A stretch of 21,592 bases of DNA from CAYLYM01 sp964387645 (lineage in GTDB: Bacteria; Calditrichota; Calditrichia; RBG-13-44-9): positions 1-21,592 of the forward strand of contig CAYLYM010000065.1 of assembly GCA_964387645.1 (NCBI GenBank), given 5' to 3'. Shown piece by piece: positions 15,395 to 21,592 of the stretch. A model generated the notes under the pieces. That model was not told where the DNA came from. It did no database searches and saw only the letters and a list, made by a program, of their open reading frames with translations. The position numbers and the translations under genes are program-made. Position 1 is the stretch's first letter, and each line of letters starts with the position of its first letter.

Positions 15395-16168
15395 CTAAAC
15401 TTTATCACCTGTGTAGATTGTTGCAACGCCAAAAGTTAACGGAAAATTCCTGACATTTGTAAATCCGGCCATTACAAGATGTTGCAAAAAAGCTGCGCCA
15501 TGGGGAAATTTTTCTACCGTTCGATTTAGATATTGATATGCAGAAAAATCACCCGATATCACCCCGCCTATCAATGGTAGAATCTTACGAAAATAAAATA
15601 GATATATTTTACACAGGAAAGGATTTTCCGGTAAAGAAAATTCTAAAATTAATACCTTGCCGTGCGTCTTAAGAACGCGGTAAATTTCCTTTAGCGTATG
15701 CTCTACATCCACCACATTCCGAATTCCAAAAGCAATTGTAACAACATCAAAACTATCTAAGGCAAAAGGAAGAGCCATGGCATCTGCTGGAAAAAGATAA
15801 ATCTGATCCTGCAGTCCCTTCTCGGCAATTTTTTGCTGCCCTTTTTTTAACATTTTTCTGGCCATATCCACTCCATAAGCCCGGGAAATTTTAGTTGATC
15901 GATTCAAAATGGAAAGGAGAACATCACCGGTTCCAGTAGCTAAGTCCAGGATAATCTGATTATTACGTTCTGGTAAAAAACCAATTAATTTTTTTCGCCA
16001 GGCAAAATCCTGTCCAAAAGATAAAAGATGATTTAATAAATCATACCGATGAGCAATACGGTCGAACATTCGCCAGACTTGTTGGCGGGAAAGCGTATTG
16101 GATTCTTTGATTCTAAAAATTCCCTCTTCTTTGCCTATTCTTTCCACCAGAGTATACGCCACATTCAT
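15395..16168 (-). CDS. menG: demethylmenaquinone methyltransferase MenG/UbiE
   Basis: The protein has 257 residues, a class I SAM-dependent methyltransferase of the UbiE/MenG family. It shows the family opening VWRMFDRIAHRYDLLNHLLSFG (31-52), SAM motif LDLATGTGD (75-83), FGIRNVVDVEHTLKEIYRVLK (147-167), LILEFSLP, and YQYLNRTVEKFPHG (211-224). It adds the ring methyl group to demethylmenaquinone, the last step of the pathway. In organisms that also make ubiquinone the same protein methylates both quinones; no ubiquinone genes are seen here. The ATG at 16168 lacks a clear ribosome site and the N-terminus is slightly longer than usual, so the start is uncertain. It is the promoter-proximal gene of the men cluster, 187 bases before menF. 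Confidence 0.93.
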   Translation of the reverse strand: MNVAYTLVERIGKEEGIFRIKESNTLSRQQVWRMFDRIAHRYDLLNHLLSFGQDFAWRKKLIGFLPERNNQIILDLATGTGDVLLSILNRSTKISRAYGVDMARKMLKKGQQKIAEKGLQDQIYLFPADAMALPFALDSFDVVTIAFGIRNVVDVEHTLKEIYRVLKTHGKVLILEFSLPENPFLCKIYLFYFRKILPLIGGVISGDFSAYQYLNRTVEKFPHGAAFLQHLVMAGFTNVRNFPLTFGVATIYTGDKV

Positions 16169-16496
16169 TCAGAACAAAGTATTAAGTATTAATTATAATT
16201 TAAGCTTAAAAAGATAATAATTCAGATTTTTAAATTAAAGCATTTAAATATTTTTGACCGATGAAATAAAAAAATCAAAGAAAGCATAAAACATTGGAGA
16301 CATTTTGTTGAAGTAAGAAGCGTTTATTGAAGAATAAATCGAATCGTAGCTGAAACTCTTTACTACCATAAAATAACAGAAGATATAATCAAATAAATTC
16401 ATTAAAATAAGTTCGTTATAAACTTTCATAATTTTTAATGGAAATTTTAAAGGATTTCCTCTTGAAAAATTCCATCGGTTGGATAATAATAAGGTG
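16169..16496. other. intergenic region upstream of the men cluster
   Basis: The 328 bases between the methyltransferase stop and menG contain no independent gene; the one long frame here only extends from inside the 3' end of the methyltransferase gene. It should hold the men promoter on the minus strand, but I cannot point to a convincing -35/-10 pair. A 12-bp palindrome TTTAAGCTTAAA lies near 16200, 31 bases from the menG start. Confidence 0.5.
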
Positions 16497-17753
16497 CTAT
16501 TTTCTGAAAAGAACAATCCGGTTGGTATTGGTTCCAAGCCTATTATTCGAAACACCCCATATATTTGCCGTTTTAGTAAATTTCTGAGAATTAATCAATA
16601 GGGCTACACATTCGAAACCGACAGAAATGCCTAAGGGAACCACAATTTCTTCTAATTTTACTGTTCCTTTTCGGACTTCACCAACCTCGAATGCTACCCA
16701 TCCTCCAGATCGAGTAACTCGGAATAATTCCCGAAAAGTTTCTTGCATCACAATAGACCATTTTTCAATGGTATGAGTCATAGTCAGATTTTGAGAGATC
16801 GTTTTAGCATCGATGCGATTAAACCAACAACGCAGCCAGTTGTCTTTGTCATATTGAACCACATTTAAAAAGGGAGGAGAAGTAACAATTAAATCTACTG
16901 ATTCAGAAGGAATTTCCAAAGTATGACGAGCATCATTTTTAAGAAAGAGAGCGGACTCACCTGTTCTACGTAAATTACGTACCTGTCTGGGTGTAAGGTT
17001 CCGTAATAAACTTTTCGTTTTTCGAATGATTAATCGATGTGTATCACGGTATTCCGGTTTCTGATTGCGCCGAGTATTAATTTTTATTTGACGTTCTGGA
17101 GTAACAGCCTGATTGGGGGGCAAAGTATATACTGAAAAAAAACCTGGTGAATGTCCCGTAAGGCGATTGGTAGCTACCATTCGGATCCAATGGTCTAACC
17201 AGTCATCCAAACCATCTACTTCCTTCCGGACAAGATACTCCCTTAAAGCACAAATTTCGGCAAAAGTATCTGGATGAAAAAACATAGATAGATCTATTTC
17301 AGGCCACTTTTGGGGCCTACGAGGAATTTCTTTAAGTCGCTCTTCAACGGCATCTACGGAAGGTATAAAAAACCGCGGTGCCGTCAGGATCTGGCTGAGT
17401 GGATTTAAATCATTCGCTACTATTCGACGGTTTAGCAACCCGGCCTCAATAACGGTAGTCCCCCGACCACTAAAAGGATCATAAACCACATCACCAGGCT
17501 GGCTGAGTAAAAGAATAAAAAACCGAGGAAGTTGTGGTTTAAAACATGCTCTGTAAGAAATTTCATGAATTGAGCTTGCCTGTCTTTGGCGAGCAGTCCA
17601 GAATTCATTAATGAAAACAGGAATTCTTCGGCCTTGAATAACGAAAGATTGATCAACTAATTTTCTTCGATCCTCAATAAATTCAAAATTCGCGGTTCCT
17701 TTCTGCAAATAGTTTCTTAGATATTTCAACAGAGATTCCGATATTAATCTCAT
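16497..17753 (-). CDS. solitary DNA amino-methyltransferase (N4-cytosine/N6-adenine, alpha-type)
   Basis: The protein has 418 residues. The SAM-binding motif I DPFSGRGTT (92-100), followed by NDLNPL (114-119), comes first, and the catalytic motif IV TSPPF (291-295) comes about 190 residues later. The order motif I, then a long central region likely to be the target-recognition domain, then motif IV is that of alpha-class amino-methyltransferases. The Ser-Pro-Pro form is more common in N4-cytosine than N6-adenine enzymes, though not decisive. The enzyme would transfer a methyl group from SAM to a base in DNA. No restriction endonuclease or specificity subunit is adjacent, so it is probably an orphan methylase with an epigenetic role. 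The ATG at 17753 has only a weak ribosome site (GAG). Confidence 0.8.
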   Translation of the reverse strand: MRLISESLLKYLRNYLQKGTANFEFIEDRRKLVDQSFVIQGRRIPVFINEFWTARQRQASSIHEISYRACFKPQLPRFFILLLSQPGDVVYDPFSGRGTTVIEAGLLNRRIVANDLNPLSQILTAPRFFIPSVDAVEERLKEIPRRPQKWPEIDLSMFFHPDTFAEICALREYLVRKEVDGLDDWLDHWIRMVATNRLTGHSPGFFSVYTLPPNQAVTPERQIKINTRRNQKPEYRDTHRLIIRKTKSLLRNLTPRQVRNLRRTGESALFLKNDARHTLEIPSESVDLIVTSPPFLNVVQYDKDNWLRCWFNRIDAKTISQNLTMTHTIEKWSIVMQETFRELFRVTRSGGWVAFEVGEVRKGTVKLEEIVVPLGISVGFECVALLINSQKFTKTANIWGVSNNRLGTNTNRIVLFRK

Positions 17754-18214
17754 GAGACAACTCTAGAAATTTCAAATGAATAAATCAAAAACATAATCAA
17801 CTTTCTAATATTATTATTCTTTAAAAATAAATAAAAATAACGTGAAAATTATTTTTCATACATTTAGGTAATTAATTTATTTTAGAAAAAAATAATAATT
17901 TTGATTTTTTGAGAAATTAGAATTTTATTCATACTTTACAGATTTCTGATATTAAATAGTTACAAAAAATTATATTTTCATATTGAAATGAAAATTTAAT
18001 ATGTTAAATTTCGTTAATCCACAGGAGCAGAATATATTTCACTTAATAAATACAATTACCTTTATTAGTAAAAATCAAATACAGACTTTTTGTTTATAAA
18101 ATTAGTAATTCAAAATAGCTATACTTACAAAAATAAAAATCAAAATAAATACTTGTTAAATTGAAGTAATTTAAAATTTTTATTCATAATTACAAATCAA
18201 TAATTGGAGTTATC
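17754..18214. other. very AT-rich divergent intergenic region
   Basis: These 461 bases separate the divergent methyltransferase and kinase genes and must carry both promoters. The sequence is almost entirely A and T, with many poly-A/T runs that would bend DNA. It holds no protein-like frame, no clear hairpin terminator and no RNA gene. The only well-defined element is the GGAG at 18206-18209, the ribosome site of the kinase gene. Confidence 0.55.
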
Positions 18215-20506
18215 GTGTTTAAAAAACTTCGTCTTCTTTTCATAGAAGATTCAGAAAACGACACCCTGTTTATAAAAAGGCAATTGGAAAAAGCAGGCTA
18301 CCAGATACAATATAATCGAGTTGAAGACAAGCAAGGTTTGAAAAAGGCACTTACCGAAGAAAAATGGGATGCTATTATTGCTGATTATCAATTACCTCGC
18401 TTTAACGGGCTTGAGGCGTTACATGTCTTACAGGAAAGTGGTATTGATATTCCTTTTATTATCGTCTCAGGTTCGATCGGAGAAAATACAGCCGTTGCAG
18501 CCATGAAAGCCGGTGCCCATGATTATTTAATGAAAGATCAACTGGATAGATTGGTACCAGCCATAGAGAGAGAATTGCGAGAAGCCAAATTACGGGCTGA
18601 ACGCCGAGAAGCGATTAAAGCATTACAAGAGAGCGAAAAAAAATATCGTCTGCTCTTCGAGAAAGCTAATGATGCAATTTTTTTAATGAAGGGGAAATAT
18701 TTCATTGATTGTAATAAGAAAACCCTGGAAATATTCGGATATAATAAAGATCAAATTTTAAATCACACACCTTTTCAATTTTCTCCACCAAATCAACCAG
18801 ATGGGCAAAAATCAGAAGAAAAAGGTTTGAAGTTCATTCAAAAAGCCCTTGCTGGTTATCCTCAATTTTTTGAATGGGTCCATACACGAGTAAATGGCGA
18901 TCTTTTCCATGTCGAAGTAAGTTTAAATGCGCTAAGTATGGGGAATGACCAATATCTATTAGCGATAGTTCGGGACATAAGCGAACGTAAAGAAGCCGAG
19001 CAAGCTTTATTAAATGCTGCTCGCGAATGGCATGCCACTTTTGATGCTATCAACGACAGCATTGCATTACTTGATAAAAGAGGTCGAATTACCAGTTGCA
19101 ATCTTGCCACCAAGAAAATTTTGGGATTAACCTATCAAGAAATTCTGGGAAAATCCTATTGTGAACTATTCAATCACTTTTTTTCAGATAAAAATAACCA
19201 TCCATTTCAGAAATTATTAAAAACTGGAGAGCGAGAAACTACAGAGTTCCTGTTAAAAGGTAGGTGGTTTCATGTATCGGTCGATCCAATCTATAATGAT
19301 AAAAAAGAGCTCAAAGGCGCCGTTCACATCATGACAGATATTACAGACAGGAAAATTTTAGAGGAACAGTTGCGTCAGTCCCAGAAGATGGAAGCCATAG
19401 GCAGACTGGCTGGTGGAATAGCTCATGATTTTAATAACTTACTAACTGTGATTAATGGATACAGCGAGCTTTTACTTCAACAGATAAATAACGATAATCC
19501 ACATCACAGATATGTCAACCAGATCAAAACCGCAGGAGAACGGGCCGCACAATTAATCGATAAACTCCTGGCCTTCAGCCGTAAGCAAATCATTCAACCA
19601 CGTATTGTTAATGTCAATCATATTATTTTAGATATGGATGAAATGTTAAAAAGATTAATCGGCGAAGACATCGCTTTTCAGATAAAATTAGATCCAGAAC
19701 TCAATAACGTTTTCATTGATCCTAACCAGATGGAACAAGTTATTCTCAATTTAGCAGTCAATGCACGCGATGCTATGCCCGATGGTGGAGATTTTATTAT
19801 TGAAACCAAAAATGTTCGACTTCCGAATGAAAGTATCTGCAACCTGCACGATTTATCAGAAGGAAAATATATTTGTCTTCGTATTAAGGATACAGGCATT
19901 GGCATGGACGATGAAATCAAATCTCATATTTTTGAACCATTTTTCACCACCAAAGCACCAAATCAGGGAACAGGTCTGGGATTATCCACCGTTTACGGCA
20001 TTATTAAACAACACAAAGGACATATCGAAGTTGAGAGCAATCCTGGTGAAGGCACAACCTTTACCATATTTTTACCCGTTGTAGAGCAATCAACAAGTTC
20101 TACTCAAGAAAAACCCATGGAAGTAACAATCAGTGGATCTGAAACCATTCTGTTGGTGGAGGATGAAAAAAACGTCCGGGACTTAGTAGCCGATTTTTTA
20201 GAAAAACATGGCTTTACAGTATTTAAATCCACTACTGCTGAAGAAGCCTTGAAAATTTTTCAAAAAAATCAGGACAAAATTCACCTGCTCGTTACTGACC
20301 TGGTGCTACCTAAGATGAGCGGCAACCAATTAGCCAATGAACTTATAAAAATTCGACCCGATCTAAAGATTTTATTCATGTCAGGATATACCGAAGACTC
20401 CAGAATTCGTACTGATATTTCCAAGCAACAATATTCTTTTATTCAGAAACCATTTTCTCCAGCAACATTTTTACGCAAAGTTCGAGAAATACTAGAGCAA
20501 CATTAA
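18215..20506 (+). CDS. hybrid sensor histidine kinase, REC-PAS-PAS-HisKA-HATPase-REC
   Basis: The protein has 763 residues. Residues 1-125 are a receiver domain (phospho-acceptor Asp57 in ADYQLP). Residues 137-262 and about 270-382 are two PAS domains, each ending in an RDISERK/TDITDRK signature. The HisKA H-box GGIAHDFNNLL has His404. The ATPase domain shows NLAVNARDAM (Asn516), DTGIGM (Asp559) and GTGLGL (585-590). Residues 642-763 are a second receiver (Asp695 in VTDLVLP, Lys745). There is no membrane segment, so it senses a cytoplasmic signal or receives phosphate from another kinase through the first receiver. The start is GTG with GGAG five bases upstream. No DNA-binding response regulator is adjacent, so the output partner is unknown. 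Confidence 0.93.
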   Translation: MFKKLRLLFIEDSENDTLFIKRQLEKAGYQIQYNRVEDKQGLKKALTEEKWDAIIADYQLPRFNGLEALHVLQESGIDIPFIIVSGSIGENTAVAAMKAGAHDYLMKDQLDRLVPAIERELREAKLRAERREAIKALQESEKKYRLLFEKANDAIFLMKGKYFIDCNKKTLEIFGYNKDQILNHTPFQFSPPNQPDGQKSEEKGLKFIQKALAGYPQFFEWVHTRVNGDLFHVEVSLNALSMGNDQYLLAIVRDISERKEAEQALLNAAREWHATFDAINDSIALLDKRGRITSCNLATKKILGLTYQEILGKSYCELFNHFFSDKNNHPFQKLLKTGERETTEFLLKGRWFHVSVDPIYNDKKELKGAVHIMTDITDRKILEEQLRQSQKMEAIGRLAGGIAHDFNNLLTVINGYSELLLQQINNDNPHHRYVNQIKTAGERAAQLIDKLLAFSRKQIIQPRIVNVNHIILDMDEMLKRLIGEDIAFQIKLDPELNNVFIDPNQMEQVILNLAVNARDAMPDGGDFIIETKNVRLPNESICNLHDLSEGKYICLRIKDTGIGMDDEIKSHIFEPFFTTKAPNQGTGLGLSTVYGIIKQHKGHIEVESNPGEGTTFTIFLPVVEQSTSSTQEKPMEVTISGSETILLVEDEKNVRDLVADFLEKHGFTVFKSTTAEEALKIFQKNQDKIHLLVTDLVLPKMSGNQLANELIKIRPDLKILFMSGYTEDSRIRTDISKQQYSFIQKPFSPATFLRKVREILEQH

Positions 20507-20794
20507 ACAAGTATTAAAGAGCTGAAAAATTTCATTTTCTATTTCATATTCTATTTCCTTTAAGTTGAATTTTTTTGCAAAATTTCAATTTTATTTCTAC
20601 ATTTTAAATGATTTGATGCTTAGATTATTTCTGATTTAAAAGAAACCTGATAACCAGGAATTTTTCTCCTTTTCACTTCTCCTGTCCATCTCATCGGAAA
20701 ATTTTTTACAAAAAAATTTTGCTATAAAATTTGAAAGAAGGATTTATAGATAATTTTGTAATTGATTTACATGTTCATTTTTGTGCACTAAAAA
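20507..20794. other. intergenic region after the hybrid kinase
   Basis: There is no coding frame. It includes a repeated TTCTATTTC (about 20537-20561), a weak hairpin CCTG-ATAAC-CAGG (20646-20658) followed by a T-rich stretch that could be a poor terminator for the kinase gene, and an AT-only inverted repeat (AAAATTTTTT against AAAAAATTTT) near 20700-20722. Confidence 0.4.
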
Positions 20795-21004
20795 ATGAAA
20801 ATAAAAGAATACCTGGATAAACCAGATTTAGAATATGATCGAAAAAAGTGACTAAAGGAAGCTATTAAATTCAATAAAGATGAGAAAAAATTTGAAGCAT
20901 TAGAAACGGTGAATTTCCTGAAAACTCATTATTGGCAATTTCAGATTGCTGTTCAAATGCAAATCGCGGAAGTCTGGCATTTAATGTCAAGGTATGCTCT
21001 ATAA
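20795..21004 (+). pseudogene. small open frame broken by one in-frame TGA
   Basis: From ATG 20795 the frame reads MKIKEYLDKPDLEYDRKK, meets TGA at 20849-20851 (codon 19), and continues as a protein-like, charged then aromatic sequence (LKEAIKFNKDEKKFEALE, later THYWQFQIAVQMQIAEVW) to a TAA at 21002-21004, 69 codons in all. A single G-to-A change of a TGG codon would explain the stop. TGA is a normal stop in this genome (mntP and menA end with it), so I read this as a recent pseudogene or a chance frame rather than recoding. No ribosome site precedes the ATG. The family is not recognised. Confidence 0.35.
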
Positions 21005-21035
21005 AATATTTTAAAAATTTAACCACTTAACAAAT

Positions 21036-21071
21036 AAAAAAGGTGAGCAGATTATTACATCTACTCACCTT
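21036..21071 (-). terminator. intrinsic terminator of the serine tRNA operon
   Basis: On the minus strand, AAGGTGAG-T-AGAT pairs with ATCT-C-CTCACCTT style arms (21040-21047 with 21064-21071, and 21049-21052 with 21059-21062, one internal mismatch), followed by a T-run (plus-strand As 21036-21041). It begins 8 bases after the 3' end of tRNA-Ser(UGA). Confidence 0.85.
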
Positions 21072-21078
21072 AATCTTG

Positions 21079-21162
21079 CGGAGGGCGAGGGACTCGAACC
21101 CCCAAGGGCTTACGCCCAGCGGTTTTCAAGACCGCCGCCTTACCAATTAGGACTAGCCCTCC
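21079..21162 (-). tRNA. tRNA-Ser(UGA)
   Basis: The minus strand folds as a class II tRNA of 84 bases. The acceptor arm is GGAGGGC (21162-21156) with GCCCTCC, and the discriminator G is as usual for serine. The anticodon stem GCGGT/ACCGC encloses CTTGAAA, giving anticodon TGA, which reads UCA and, with wobble modification, other UCN codons. The long variable arm (GGGC-GTAA-GCCC) and the GTTCGAGTC T-loop are typical of serine tRNA. The CCA end is not encoded. It follows tRNA-Ser(GCU) in the same transcript. Confidence 0.96.
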
Positions 21163-21182
21163 GAAACTCCGAAAGCAAAGAG

Positions 21183-21222
21183 AAGGTGATAAGTAATTAT
21201 CGCGTTATATCCTTACCACCTT
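21183..21222 (-). repeat. hairpin between the two serine tRNAs
   Basis: AAGGTGATAAG (21183-21193) and CTTACCACCTT (21212-21222) form an 11-bp stem in the minus-strand RNA, with one G-U pair. It lies 8 bases after the 3' end of tRNA-Ser(GCU). It is followed by CTCTTTGCTTT and not by a proper T-run, so it may act as a partial terminator or a processing signal in the tRNA precursor. Confidence 0.5.
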
Positions 21223-21229
21223 CATACTG

Positions 21230-21321
21230 CGGAGAGGGTGGGATTCGAACCCACGGTAGCGGTTTGTGCCACTACACTCGCTTAGCAGGCGAGCGCCTTC
21301 AGCCAACTCGGCCACCTCTCC
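21230..21321 (-). tRNA. tRNA-Ser(GCU)
   Basis: This is a 92-base class II tRNA on the minus strand. The acceptor arm is GGAGAGG (21321-21315) with CCTCTCC, and the discriminator is G. The anticodon stem CTCGC/GCGAG encloses CTGCTAA, giving anticodon GCT, which reads AGC and AGU. The long variable arm (TAGTGGCACAAACCGCTA) is characteristic of serine, and the T-arm is GTGGGTTCGAATCCCAC. CCA is not encoded. It is the first gene of the two-tRNA unit. Confidence 0.97.
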
Positions 21322-21356
21322 AACTACTGATTACTCAAAGCTTTTCAAAGACCTAC

Positions 21357-21365
21357 ATTATATCA
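21357..21365 (-). promoter_or_regulatory. extended -10 promoter of the serine tRNA unit
   Basis: On the minus strand the sequence TGATATAAT is a perfect extended -10 element (TGnTATAAT). It lies 35 bases before the 5' end of tRNA-Ser(GCU), placing the transcription start about 28 bases upstream of the mature end. No good -35 hexamer is visible at the usual distance, consistent with reliance on the extended -10. Confidence 0.65.
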
Positions 21366-21592
21366 AAATATCACTATACTTGCTTAACATCCCCCTTTGT
21401 CGGGATTCAGCCAACCCTACCCATCCTTCCTAATAAATAAATCTAAACGACTATTTTTTTAAAAAGTTCAAATATATAAAAACAAAAAAAAGTTAAACAT
21501 CAATATTATTTAAATCAAGATGTTTTTGATTCAATACTTTGTCCTAACAAAAAACAAGTAATTCAATTTCTTATTAATAATTAAAAAAGAAT

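Noticed and set aside
16244..16555. 103-residue minus-strand frame after the methyltransferase
   Set aside because: It starts inside the methyltransferase gene in another frame and runs into AT-rich spacer with no ribosome site of its own.
20849..20851. UGA recoding (tryptophan or selenocysteine)
   Set aside because: UGA ends mntP, menA and menF normally, tryptophan is TGG throughout, and no SECIS-like hairpin follows; a nonsense mutation is simpler.
21186..21440. 84-residue plus-strand frame at the right end
   Set aside because: It is read across tRNA-Ser(GCU) in the antisense direction (the GGIRTHG-type sequence is a well-known artefact of translating tRNA genes).

Overview
The window is an AT-rich bacterial chromosome segment with clear Shine-Dalgarno sites (AGGAGG-like), UGA used as an ordinary stop, GTG and TTG starts in places, and tRNA genes without an encoded CCA end. 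The gene set is a menaquinone pathway, a CnoX/YbbN-type thioredoxin-TPR protein, MntP, HypA/HypB and a PAS-containing hybrid histidine kinase. This fits a respiring, Gram-negative-type bacterium. A member of the Fibrobacteres-Chlorobi-Bacteroidetes assemblage or the neighbouring Calditrichota/KSB1-like lineages is my guess; nothing in the window fixes the taxon.

Layout. 1-333: the tail of an unidentified gene and a small DUF4177-like gene, both on +. 334-1466: over a kilobase without a convincing intact gene, with possible decayed coding sequence on the minus strand. 1467-2282: thioredoxin-TPR co-chaperone (+), convergent with mntP (2889-2332, -), a manganese exporter with a perfect 12-bp inverted repeat just upstream. 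3496-3191: a small unknown gene with a strong ribosome site and its own intrinsic terminator. 6083-3755: a MurF-like ligase lacking the usual N-terminal domain, then hypA and hypB, all on -.

16168-6551 (-) is the core of the window: a menaquinone (vitamin K2) cluster in the order menG/ubiE, menF, menD, menH, menB, menA, menC, menE, partly joined by 4-bp overlaps or gaps of a few bases. MenF makes isochorismate, MenD adds the succinyl-semialdehyde unit from 2-oxoglutarate, MenH eliminates pyruvate, MenC dehydrates to o-succinylbenzoate, MenE activates it with CoA, MenB closes the naphthoate ring, MenA prenylates and MenG methylates. A dedicated DHNA-CoA thioesterase and a polyprenyl diphosphate synthase are not here.

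17753-16497 (-) is a solitary alpha-type amino-group DNA methyltransferase. Divergent from it, 18215-20506 (+) encodes a REC-PAS-PAS-HisKA-HATPase-REC hybrid kinase. The right end holds a small reading frame broken by one in-frame TGA, an intrinsic terminator, and two tandem serine tRNA genes (anticodons UGA and GCU) on the minus strand behind a good extended -10 promoter.

I see no CRISPR array, insertion sequence with clear ends, phage module or defence island. Most of the window is ordinary core metabolism. The least explained parts are the short Mur-ligase-like protein beside hypAB, the unknown 101-residue gene, and several perfect palindromes in intergenic DNA.
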